In this document: piece by piece, positions 46,519 through 60,172 of the stretch
How the letters are laid out: every line of letters starts with the position of its first letter
Numbering within the stretch: position 1 is the first letter of the stretch
Assembly (NCBI RefSeq): GCF_029852145.1
Contig: NC_079971.1
Coordinates: forward strand, 19,804,667 to 19,868,666
Source: Microplitis mediator
Lineage: Eukaryota > Arthropoda > Insecta > Hymenoptera > Braconidae
Reading direction: 5' to 3'
DNA: 64,000 nucleotides
The notes under the pieces: model-generated
What the model was told of the DNA's origin: nothing
Databases searched by the model: none
Seen by the model: the letters and a program-made list of their open reading frames with translations, nothing else
Program-made: the position numbers and the translations under genes

Positions 46519-49500
46519 TCATTCTTCTAATTCGTCCATTCTGTTGCGAACTGCCATTTCGACAACTTCTAGACTTGGGTAATCCAATTCTTTCACAAGA
46601 CACAAAACAGCAGATAAAATGTTTGAATTCTAAAAAGAAATAGATTGTTTATTAGATAACATTACAGTCATTGAATAAAAAAAAAAAAATTTACTTACTC
46701 TCGTAACAGGTCTCCTGTGATAATGAAACCGACATTTATCTTTCTCCGAATGTCGCACCCAACCTGGCATTTCTCTGGGATCCTCCTGTATTAAAAATAA
46801 ATAAATAAAAAATAATGGAAAATAGTTAAGATAGAATTTAAGTTCTCAGAATTAAACTGGTTAACCCTTCGTCCATCGCGTTATGAACGCAGCGCCGCGA
46901 TTTGTATTAATGGGGACCACTAGTGTGGAATTTTGACAAAATCAATTTTTTTTTGCATATTCCGATAGTCTATAAGGTAAGTGACCTAGTACCCGATCAC
47001 TCATGTATTTGTATGTCTATATTTATGAACTATAGATATACAAATACATGGATTGATCGGGTACTAGTTCCCTGATCGGGTATTAGGTCTTCTGCCTTAC
47101 ACGGAGAGAAAAAAATAGTTCTGATTCCTATGCTAGCATGGTAACCATTACTCTGCCCTGTTATGACAAAACGACGTATCTCGAGATACGCTGTTTTGTC
47201 GTAACAAAGCTAAAAAGGTTTATTTAGTGTCACTTAATAATAGGGTATCATCAAAATTTTACTAATTTAATTAATTATGCCAATAATATTGGTCGAATGT
47301 GCATATAAAAGAAATGAAAAAAAACGTATCTTTTTTGCATTGGAAATTTAATTCTTCGAGTTACAGCGTTTTGTCATAACAATTTCATCTATTTATCAAA
47401 ACAAGCATTAGTTTTTTACGATAAAAAAAACGTATCTCGAGATACGTCGTTTTGTCATAACAGAAATTAATTTTTCTGTTAAATTGTACTCAAATTCTGT
47501 TAATTAACTTTAAACGCTATTTTCTCGAAACTATAATTTTTGAGATACGTCGTTTTGTCATGACAGGGCAGTACTATGTTACATCCCTGATTAAAAGAAA
47601 CGATTTGCAATGTTAAATGCCCATAAGAAAGGCGATTCAAAAGTATTTAAAGTAATCAAAAGCATTAAAAAGTATTAAAAAATTTTTTTTTTCTAATCGT
47701 TTTAAATCGTTTCTTTTAAAAAGGGATAGTAACGAAGATTTTTGTGAAAATCCTGTGTGAATTTGCTGGAAAAAATTTTTAGAATTGTGGCAAAAATATG
47801 AGTGATAACTCATTCGACGCGGAATCAAATTTTGAGCAAGATGTGTTTTTTATTTTTTTATTTGTCAAAATTTCAATTTTTTATTAATAAAAAACAAACA
47901 AGATAAATAATCTTAGATTTTTGTTAATAGCTCAATAACTATAAAAGATATCGAAAATCTAAAAAAAGATCTTTAATGAGTAGGAAATTTCTGAAGAAAG
48001 TCTCAACTCTTGGAACTCTAGTTCCATAAACAATAATTTTTATTTAATGTTGAAAATCGGATTCCGCGCGGCTGCTGTCTTACTCTAACTTCAACGCGTC
48101 AATGTCTAGTCGTATAAGCTTGTGTGGTTTTAATTTTTAAAAATCATAGTTATGATCAGGAAACATGGTAGTGTCTCGCGCCAAGTACACACGTTCAAAC
48201 ACATGGATATGTATGAAGTGTCATGACGCGAGCCTACCGTGTATCTATACCTTAGACGTATTGGTTTTTAGCTCTCATACTTGGTAACACCGCAATGTTA
48301 AATACATGGGGGCGGAACGCTGCGCGACGGACGGAGGGTTAAATGGTTGAACTAATTATTTAGCAATGATCTACCTACGGTTACTAAACAAGTAAGATAA
48401 ATTATATTTATTTGATATTTTAAGCTGAATAAGTCATTGAAAGTAGAGGATTGTCACTTCATGAAAATTTTTTCTCTGATATAATTATTGAACTTTTTCT
48501 CAAATTCAGAATAATCGATGAAAGTTACTTTGGTTGAAAATCCTCTGCTTTAGTGCCATTCAAAATACAAAAAATTCTCAGTGCTATCTCGATTCGCAAG
48601 ATTTCTGTCTATTCCTGCATCGAATGCGTCATCCGAGTCATCAAAAAACTTTTGAATTTGAATTCCGATTGACTTTCAATCAGATTTTATGAGATTTAAT
48701 CAGGGTTGCCACCGGAAAATGCAAATTTAATTATATTGCTCTATTCAAATAGAAATATAACTAAACAGTTTGATAGTTAATTTAAAAAATAATCAAATAT
48801 TTTCTTAACTCAAAATTATTATTATTTTAATTGACAGTGTAATAAATTTTTTTTCAGCTTAAAAAACAAAGTAAATATAATTTAAACTACACTGTAAAAA
48901 ATCACCGGGGTAAGTCCAAACGGTGTAGGTGTTAAAATTATCGGTGTTAAATTTACCCCTGAAAGCGGTGTGAAAATAACGCCGTCACCGGTGTAAATAT
49001 TCTAGACCGGTGTTAAAATAACGCCGCCACCGGTGTAAATATTCTAGACCGGTGTTAAAATAACGCCGCCGCCGGTGTAGATATTCTTTACCGATGTTAA
49101 AATATTTTACTTTGTGAATATTTTTACTTACTCGATCACTATACTTGTTAATAAATGAAATTCTTTATTAATTTTCATAAAGAACTGACATTTTTTGTGT
49201 TTTATAATCTTTAAAGTTAATAATCCAAGCGGACGCAGTTTACCCTGCTTTTACACCGGTTATCCCGCTTTTACACCGATGTTACTCCGTTTTTACACCG
49301 GTTACCCCGCCTTTACACCGATTTTACTCCGCTTTTACACCGGTTACCCCGCCTTTACACCGATTTTACTACGCTTTTACACCGGTTACCCCGATTTAAC
49401 ACCGGTATTTTTAACACCGGTGTAGTTTTATTTTAACACCGGGCGGAGTTAAAATGAGTCCATTTTTAACACCGCTCTTTTTACAGTGTACTTATTTAAT

Positions 49501-52500
49501 TATCGTAAATAGTCCATCGGCTAAATAAGCTAACCCGTGTAAAAAATTTTGTATTTATAATGCATTTAGATCTGAATTTCATCAGGAAACTCCGATGGTA
49601 ACACAAATATGACTTCATCATGACTTTGCTCCAACTTTTCGTCTAGTAAATTTGTATCAATTCTGAAATTAATTTATTACGCCTTTGAATTGGACGTGGG
49701 ATAACCAACAGAAACTTGACTAAATTTTTACTATATTAAACATTTTGTCAAATTTATCGATTCAGAAATCACCAATAAATTTTTTCTATCAAGTACTTGG
49801 CTTACGTAAATCAGTTTTAATTGTAAAATTAATTTACTGAATGAACTTCAAAATCACTTGGATAAAAATTTGACTGAGTCATATTTTTGTCGTGATTAAA
49901 GTTGTTGGTACAAATTTATGATGGAAGTCATATTTGTGTCATGATCTGAGTTTCATGATGAAATTAAGATCTAAATTCAGTATGAATACAAATTTATTTA
50001 CATGGAAAGCTATGTAATTAAGACTAAATTACATATGCCTTGTAAAACTACTAACCCTTTCACTGTTTTGGTGAGCAGAAGTTCGTCTTGATTGATGTGA
50101 TTCCTCATAATCTATTTGTCTTCGGTCTTCACATTCATAAATATTTCGATCTATAGATCGTCTTTCATCGCCATACTCGTTAACAGAGTAAGCTGTTCTT
50201 GGTGACGGTAGGACTTGCTGTGAACGATGAGTATTAGGTTCACTCGATCTCTCATACTCAGCACTATAACCACGACGATCTTCATAATCTCCATTCTGTT
50301 TTGCAACAGCTGGACGATCATCGTAATCCTATAATTAATTTGTATTAAAAAATAATTCAATAATAATTTTAATTTAATTATCAATAAAATAACAAACAAA
50401 AAAAAACTGCTCAGTATTGAATATCCGTAAGCATATTGAATATCAATATTCCATTTGATTTCTCATTTTAAATGATACTGAGATTCAAAGTCCCCAGGAA
50501 AAAAATATATATATGATTACATAATTATATATAGAGAATAGCCCGATGTAATTATATATAAATATATTGTTACGTTCTGGCTTTAATTATATTTAAATAA
50601 AAATTTTTAGAAATTTCGACACTTCTTAGAATGATAAATAAATCAATAAATCGTTACTTTGTTGGTGAGATTATTTATTTTCAATGCCAACAATGTAACG
50701 GGAATCTCTTGCGATAAGAGAATCACCGTGGCTCGAGAATAGTCTAAACAAACGACGATGCGTGGGATCTGGGTTATATCACGACGATTTTCTCATAGGA
50801 AACCTGAGATGTAATGTCAACATTTTGATGAATGTATATTATCAAAGAGCGACAGATCAAGGCAGTCGATCACAAGATCTAGTAGAGCTAAGAACTCTAC
50901 ACAAAGGTACTGGCTTGATCCTGTCACTCGAACTTCAAGGCAAAAATACATATCCGTATTTTATTTGAAATACGCACTCCTTATTTAAAGTTTGGCCGCT
51001 GCTACCGACAGCCTAATACTTTCACCTGTTCTGGGTCCTGATACCGGCGGCCTAGGCGCTTCCTTTCCGGATCTAGAAATTCATGCCAAGAAGCAGAAGG
51101 TCAGACAAGAAGGCTCAGCTACGCCGCATAGTCAAACATCAACGCTGTAGAGGGTCAACCTGCCTTTTGGACGGGTATCGGCGGTGGAAACCCGCTTCCA
51201 AACATTGATCTAGACCGGCAGCAATCACTCTCGGGGGCTATTCTTTTCCACGACCCTCGCTAAGGGTATTATTCTGAAGCCAATTTCAAGGCCACCGGCA
51301 GGGACGTCTACGCACCGGCTGCAGCGGAAAGGTTAAGGCAGAAAGGGATTTTTTGGGCCGAATTATGGAGCCCATAATCTCCATCACGAGATTAGGTCCG
51401 TAAAATTTATTTCATAAAATAAAGGAATCTCACACACCTGAGATCTATCGATACCCTAAAGACGTCAACCTGGTAGTTTAAAATTATTCTGTTCTATAAA
51501 TGGAAAAGCTAGAATGTAACAAAAAGTTTCTTTGAAACAGGTTCAAGAGTTTCGTTTAGATATAAAGATACGCCTGTGAAAATTAGAGCTCTTTATATTA
51601 ACATTAAGAGATTCCGTATCGCACTTTTCTATTTTCCATAAGAATAACATAGAAATTTTTTTTTTTACGTCTTCTGATTCTTATAACTAGCTAACGATGC
51701 ATCGTATGAAAAATCTGCAGATATTTTTTTGTAGGGAATTGAATGCTCTGCAAAAAAAAGCCCTTATGATTTTTTGATAAATCCATCTGTTCAAAAGTTA
51801 TTTAAGCATAAGTCAAATTTATAATGAATTTTGAGATCTTCTTACTTTTCCGGCGAAACTATCAGACTTACCACGAAATATCGTGAGATCTTTTTTGTAG
51901 ATAATTTTATTGCTCAGAAATTATCTCTCATAAAATTGATTAAAATTCCACATCGTTTTCTAGTTATGCTCTTTTTAATGCCAAGCTTTTAAAGGCGATT
52001 AGAACACTATTTTTTTTTTTTTAAGAGCTTGACATAAAAATGATAATAACTAGAAAACAATGCGAAATTTTAAACAATTTTATGAGAGATAATTTCTGAG
52101 AAATAAAATTATCTACAAAAAAACCTTGTGACATTTTGTGATAAGTCTGATAGTTTCGCCGGAAAAGTAAAAAGATCTCAAAATTTACTATAAATTTGAC
52201 TTTGAGCTCAAATAACTTTTGAGCAGATGGATTTATCAATAAATGATAAGAGACTTTTTTTGTAGAACATTCAATTTCCTACAAAAATATGTCTGCGGAT
52301 TTTTCCTACGACGCATCGTTAGCTAGTTATAACAATAAGACGCCAAAAAAAAATTTTCCATGTTATTCTTACGGAAAATAGAAAAGTGCAATGCGGAACC
52401 TCAATGTTAATATTAAGAGCTCTAATTTTTACAGGCGTATTTTTATACCTAAATAAGACCTTTGAACCTGTTTCCAAAAAATAAAAAATTTTTCTTTTCA

Positions 52501-55500
52501 AATACCCTAATATATAATCATGTATAAATTATATATAATTGTACGTAATTAGGTAATTATTTATAACTATATGTAATTTTACATAATTATATACAATTAT
52601 TCTGGTGACGTATGTACAATTATATATAATCATGCCATTTTACAGAAATGAACTATAAAATATACGCATTCTGAAAGGCAAAGAGTCCCTTTAATTTCTT
52701 TTTAATCCCTGAAAACTATATAAAATGTAAATATGATTCTATGTAATTATATTGGGCCATTTTTCACACATAATTATATATAATTTTTTTTTATCCGGAT
52801 TGATTACTAAATAAATTAATTGAAAAAAATTATTACCAGCAATAAAAATTGAATTATTAATTTTAAAAAATACTTAGCAATTAATATTATAATAAAAGAT
52901 TAAAAAGTTAGAAAAGTAGCGAATGAAAGTATAAGCTAAGTAGAATTACAATCGTGACAAGGTAAATAACATGCTCTAATTCTGTTGCGTAAATAGAGAT
53001 TATCGTTTCATGTCAGTGTGCATCATGAAAACGTACTATTTATTAAGTCTGAATTAAAACGAATTCGAAATTGAAAACAATTTCTCTTATTGCAATATAA
53101 ATTTATCATAAATAATGTGAGTAGATTTTTTCATTTAAAAATTAAAAAAAATTAAATGCAAGTTAGCGATATTAATTAAGTCAAGTCCCGATTAAATTTT
53201 TTTTGTTCAATTTGCGAATAAAAATTTTTTTTTTAAACTTTACAATTATAATTAAAATAATTCAAGTACAGTAACTGTACTAAGATGTCTTGATTAAAAA
53301 TTATTAATTATCTACACTAGGGTATTAATAAAGAAGAATTAATTTTTATCGGAATTTGAATTAATTTTCTACGCAAATAATTAATGCTGTTCTTTTTAAG
53401 ATGAATGATATACCTTAGGAAATTCGGGAATGTTATTCTGCAAGCTGTGTCCATTGGTACGTAATTCAATTTTAGCTGTTTCATCTTTTACTTGATTTTT
53501 AGTTTGTCCATTTTGAAGCTGTTAGTTATTATTAATAATTGTTAATAATTATCAGTTTATTTTTAATAAAAATAAATAATTATTAATATAAAATTATTAA
53601 CACATAAAAGTTCAAGCTTTAAAGTTCAAGCCGCTTGAACCGCAAGATTATTTTTGTCTTATAAAAGCTTTAAAGTAAATATAAAGATAATTATTTATTT
53701 AAAAATATATTTACGTCATAATTGTAGTGATTATTTTGAGAATATTGATGAGGAGATGATGCATTATAATTAGCATTTCTTCGATCAGTATCTTGATATT
53801 CTTCATGAACTTGATGATGATCCTCATAACTTCTCTGAAAAAATTAAAAAAAAATCTATCATCGAATAGACGTAGAAAAGCAATAACGTGTTACCTCACA
53901 AAAAAAAAGATTTGTAAAATTTTTCTACCAGATGATTCCTCACGAACTAAAAAATATTTTTCAAACAATTTAGCGTAAAAAAAAAGTTTTAATAAAAAAA
54001 TCCCGAAAATTGATAACAAAAATTACCTGAATGAAACTTTTCGGAAAATTAAGTTAAGTAACTTGAGTTCGAGCACTAGATTGCAGAGAGTCATTAATTG
54101 ATCAGAATAAAAATTCAAGTAACTTGGTACGTTATTGTGAAAATATTAAATAATTTTTTTTATAACAAGTTAAAACAAATTTTGTAGTAATTAATTTTTT
54201 ACTGAATAACATTTATACTGTAATCATTCTAGTAGAATCAAGTGACTTTATATTAATTATATTTAATAGCTAAGTACGATTAGTAGTTTTGTAAAGCCGA
54301 GTCTAGTTTTATGAAACGTTTTTGATAATTAAACTATTTTATATTTTGTTATAAAAAATTTCATTTAATTTTTTATGGATTTACTCATTTTAGATCGTCA
54401 CCTTATTATATTTGTTTTTTTTGGTTGAATATTATTTAATGAAAGCACAAGAAAGTAATTTGTGCTTGAATAATTTCGAGATAAATTTTATTAAAAATAG
54501 TTTTAAGAGGAGTCTGATCTTTCTTTTCTATCACAGTCAAGTCGACGAACGGTACTCTCCTTGTTGGGTTCTATGCCATTTGGTCTCCGGACAAAATATC
54601 CTCGTCCGAAATGTATTTGGACAAACTTTTACTTTTAGAAAGTCGATTTTTTTGACACAGTGTAATATAGATATAGCCATGTGCTTTTTTTTTTACAAGT
54701 TATACGTGTGTAAATATAAAATATATGAAGTCATAAACAGTCGACTACCCCTCATAAGCCTGCCTTTGATAAGCCTCTTCCCCTCAATCGGGAGTCACTG
54801 AGTTCAAACAGCTTCCCCCACTTAACCACTCTAAGGAGTTTCGTAACAGAAAACCCGTTATAAGCCTCCGTTAAAACTGTCAAAATTATAAACTAACAGT
54901 AGGAAAAAATAGACAAATTAATGATGAAAATTTACTATCTACGTTTCACGGAGAATAATTTAATCGTTATTAAGTAAAATATAATTTATTGTTCATAATT
55001 ATAATCATGAATTAAATTTAAAGCTTCTGTAACAATTGGAAAGTTTTATTGAGCATTATGTTTATCAATAAAATTATTATTTTTATTATTACTGTAATCA
55101 ATACCGTTATCATTATAATTATTATTTGTGTAAAAAGATAAGTATTTATTTTAGCGCTATAAGCACCAGAATAATAAGGATAGTCACGTATGTAACAAAA
55201 CATAAATATGACGTTTAAAATCATATAAAAGAAAACAGGCTTATAACGGATAGTCGAGAACAAAACTAAACATACGGTACTGGGAAGACTGAAATTCCCA
55301 TAAAAATTTTCCCTACATTCCCTAGACTAGGCTTATGACGGGTAGTCGACTGTAGTTACAGTAGAACTATCATTTATTCAAAGAAAATTTGACCAATACT
55401 TTTTCGAAAATTTTTGTGATTGAAATATAACTGGTAAAAGTAAAAAAATAATAAAAAACAAAAGAATTTCTCGAAAAATGCAATAACATTTTTTCACGGG

Positions 55501-58500
55501 AATATTTTGTCCGGGAATCAAAACGCCTATTTCTCTTTTGTTGCACTTGTACAATAAATGGAATCTTTGTCCACGTTTTTCTTTTCATCAAATGAACATT
55601 TTTGAAAAATGAAAACATAGATTGCTAGATAACAGAGTAACGCATCGAGTTCTTAATTTTGCATTTAGAGGACTAGTTTAAAATTTTTGGACAAAAATTG
55701 CTATAGACACTCCTTAAATCTTTAAACGCAATTTTTTTTTTAAATGACGTCTATGTTTGTCGACATATCATTGCTTATTAACGTCTAAATAAAATATCTG
55801 TTTCTTTTCTGGAGTCTTAAATACAATTTTCAACTTAATGTGAATTTTTTGTTACATAAAACAATTAAATATTTATTTTTACCTGATCGCTAGATGAACT
55901 GTATCTTCTATTCCTTTCTAACACAACGTCGTCAATGAACTCAGCGACTTCCTGATTATAAGCATTAGTAACACACAATATTAGTGACAAAAAAAAATCA
56001 ATTTTTAAAATAAATAAAATAAATTGATATGCAAAAATTATTAATTTTAGTATACAATTGTAAAGTTTTTAAACATGCAGGGATTGCTGATATCATTTGA
56101 ATTTTTTAGTAATTAAAATTTACCTCAGGACTTGCTGGATCTGATTGTGGAGGTGACGCATCCATACTAAGAGGATGGACAAGAATTTTCCCTCGTGATA
56201 ATGCAACATTTATTTCATCAGCAGTTACAAATTTCTCATCAAGCTTTTCTAAATTTGGTAGAGCTCTAATTACAGCCATACGATATCTATAATAATAATA
56301 ATAATAATAAGTGATATTTATTAATATAATTTAAATGAATCAGTATTAAAGAAAATGATTAAATAAGAGAAATTTTTTAATAAATCTTGTGTACACTCAG
56401 TATATTATTAAAGTAAAGAGTATTAAAAATAAAATGATTAATTATAAATAGTAATTTATAATATTTTTATACGGTTTCTTACCCCTCTCTTTCAGCGCAA
56501 GGATTTTCTCCAAGCCATAAATTGCGAAGGTTTGGTAAATTTTGTAAATAACATATTTCATTTAAATCTGTTATGTTATTTCTTCTAACAAATAAATCTT
56601 TTAAATTTGAACAGAATTGAAAATCTGATAAGCTGTTTATTTTGTTGACGCTGAAATATGTAATTATAATTACTTATTAAAAATATATTTATACTGTTAA
56701 TTACTTATTACATTACTAGTTATTGGTTAATATAAAGCTCAATAGTTTTAAATTATGCATAATAGAAAATATTTTTAACCCTCCACCCATCGCGCGGTTT
56801 CGCCACCGTTTGTTCGTGGCGCCGCAGCGTTCCGCTGCCATGTATTTAATATTTCGGTGTTGCCAAGTATCATAACTATGATTTTTTAAAATTAAAAGCA
56901 CACGTGCTTATACGACTAGACAATTGTAATTTTTTTACTAAAATAAAAATTTTGTATCAAATAAAAATATTAAAGAAAGAGATGAATTAACTGAGCTGGA
57001 AATAAGTCGCTGGTGCGAACTGGAAATACTGCGCAGAAAATCCGAACAAATTCAACGCCCGAGTTTACTCGCGTCAGCAACAAATTGTCGCGTTTCTCAG
57101 GTTTTTCAACAAAAAAAATCGGTCTATCGGTTGACCCTACGGGCTAGCCCTAAAACTTCCCGCTATTTTCCCCTCCTTGTGCTCGAAAATACTTTTGTAT
57201 GCCATTCTTTTCGAAAAAAAAATGTTTTTTACCATTTTTTCTCCAACGATATCTCTCAAACGAATTGACTAATTGAGACGGTTGAGGTGGCAATCGACGT
57301 GTTTTATTGAGTTCTAAAGCTGATCAGATTTTAAAATTGATTTATCTAGTCGTTTTTGAGAAATTTCAAAAATACTAAAAAAAAATTTTTTTCTTAATTC
57401 TTTCGACAACGGTTTCTCTTGAACGAATGAACGGATTTTGATGGTTGAGGTGGCATTCGACGCTTAGAAAGTTTTAGAGCTGATTAGATTTTGGAATGAA
57501 TCCATCGAGCACAACAAGTTATCCAAAAAAAACATTTTTGAAAAAATTTTGTTTTTGGAATATCTCCGAATGAACCCTACTGATCAAGCTCAACTTTTCG
57601 CAGCTTTTAGATATTGACAAGCCGCGTCGAATGCCACCTTGATGATCGAAATCGGTTCATCCGTTCGAAAGTTACAGACATTTACATACGTACGTACGTA
57701 CAAACGTAATAATTTTTTAATAAAAATTACGAGGCTGCGCTCATAGCACGATGGACCAAGGGTTAATGTTTAATAAATGATTAAAACTAAAAGAAACATG
57801 ATATCAAATTTTTCAAAGACCAGAAAAAATATGTTTGCTTGTGTCCAGACTTGAAACCTACTGCGCATTGGCATTGTCTGGTTTTGAAAAAAACCGTGGA
57901 TTTAAATGTCTAGGAATTAAGTAGCGTCAAGTAGCATTAAGAGAATGAAACATGTGATTTTAAAATGAAACTTTTGCACGGATAAATTCCTGAATTATCA
58001 TATAAGATGATACATTCGATATATTAAGTTATTATTAATCGGATACAATGTTTTTTGTTAAGAAATTTTATGTTATTTTTTAGAATTACTCATGTGAAAT
58101 TCCTATTTACTATATAAGCGTACCGAGGAACGCTTCGCTTGTTTACATATTTGTGAGAAAAATAATAGATATTTTATGAAATTACTTAACGTAAATCTAC
58201 ACAGAAAAAAAATATTTCTTGGCGCTAGAACAATTTTGCAATAGAAAATTAAAACAAAAATTTTCTTGGGACTTAAAAAAATTCTTGGCGCAAGAAACTT
58301 TTTCTCCTCGAAAAATTTTTTCCCTGACAGATCCGAATCACGGTCAATTACCGCAATTTATCACATATTACGGCAATTTGCGGTGAAACATGGCAGTTTC
58401 TCGCAATTTGCAGCATTTTTACCGTATGCTTTTTTATTTTTACAGTGCAACACTTTACTCTACGGTAAAATACCGCAGACTTGCCGCAAATTTACGGTAA

Positions 58501-60096
58501 AAATACTGTACTTTTGCCGTTAAAGTACGGAAATTTACCGTAAAATCACAGAAAGCCTGCGGAATTTTACTATAAAGTGAAGGCTTGCACTGTAAAACTG
58601 TAAAAAATATAAAAGTATACAGTGCTTACAGTAATTTACCGTAATTAGGATTCGCTAGGGAATAATATGATAATTTTATAATAATAAAATCGTATTTTTA
58701 CCGTAAAATACCATGGAAACTTTTGTTATCAATTTATAATTCAAAATATTTCATGATACTGAAGTTAGCCGAGGTCTGATAATTTTTTGATTTTTTTCAA
58801 ACGATAAATTATAAAAAAAAAAATATTTGAAAAAATTGCACCTGTAGTTTTTTAAATTTTCTACATGTGCATATTTCTACACAAAAAAAAACAGTTAACT
58901 TGGTTCAAGAAAAATATTGTCTTCTGAATTTTCTATCTTGATTCAATAAAATGGCTTCGCCTCGGCCACCAATTACATGTGATCTGAGACATTTCTTGCT
59001 TTACTTCCCTAGGTGTGTAATATACTAATTTTCCGAATCGATCAAAAAAACTTTCTTGAATCAAGAATATTTCCCTTGATTCGTTAACTGTTTTTTCTAT
59101 GTAGTTTTAGGATTTTTGTAATTGATTTGGTGAAAAAAAATCTTAAAATTATTAATTGTCTGCTAACTTCAGTATCATAATATTTCTTAGCGCAAGTCAA
59201 AATTGTCTTAAGGCTGGGCCGTACTAAACGAATTTTTGAATTTTACTTTTCTTTTAATTTATTAATCAATTGTTATTACAGAAATTTTTATAGCTTCCGA
59301 AAAAATGTGAAAGACAAACTTTTTCGGAAGGTTTTCATCATTCGAGTGACGTAATTATTCAAAATGTAATTAGAAAAGTAAAATTCGAAAATTCGGTTAG
59401 TACTGCCCACCTTAAGACGAGTAAAAATATTTTGCACCGAAAAATCATTTTTTTTCTGTGTATTAATAGGAAACTCAATTTTTAATTTTTTTTAAACGTC
59501 TGGTTTGTAAACTAGAAGCCTCGCATGTATAAATTTATTGTAGAAGAAAACGTGATGTTTTTAAAAGATATAGATATAAAATAATTCGATGATTTAAAAT
59601 AAGTAATGATTTTATAAAATTATAAATTCAAATAAAAAATATATGAAATAGATTATTAAATAATAATAGTATTTGCTGAGTTTGAAGGATTTAAAGTAGG
59701 TAGAACAAGCTATTCTGAAGAAACGTGTAGGCTCAGTGGCCTTGAAGTTGAACAAGCATCAAGCAATCACATGCATATGTAAAAATAAAAAAGAAAAACA
59801 TTTATTGAATTGTCTTTTAAAGGTAAAGCAGTTAATCGATATCGAAAGTAAATAAATTACTTAATACTTTATTTCTAAATCCATACCTCAGTGATAAAAC
59901 TTCAACTTTTTTTAATTCACGTAAAATACTAACATCTGTTAATTCGGAGCCCCTGAAATAAAAACAATAATTAGATTTCATCTTTGAATATTGTAATTAT
60001 TTTATATTTGAAAAAAAAGTATACAAGTTTTAAGAAATAAATAAATATAAGAAAAAAAAAATTATAATTAATGGAAATTATTTTTAATAATTTTTA

Positions 60097-60172
<76 letters not shown>

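Larger units (their letters stand above)
50492..52796. mobile_element. 'ataattatatata' element interrupted by an LTR-like block and a palindrome
   Basis: 50492-50567 ('ggaaaaaaatatatatatga', 'ttacataattatatata') is the inverted counterpart of 52720-52796. 52500-52720 is also made of 'taattatatataattg' words. The two intervening blocks 50568-51521 and 51523-52497 appear to be later insertions in CFAP410 intron 7. Confidence 0.5.

Noticed and set aside
49195..49425. Frame with FYTGYPAF repeats resembling a structural repeat protein.
   Set aside because: It is the tandem part of a TA-flanked element; the other copy (33336-33807) does not keep the frame.
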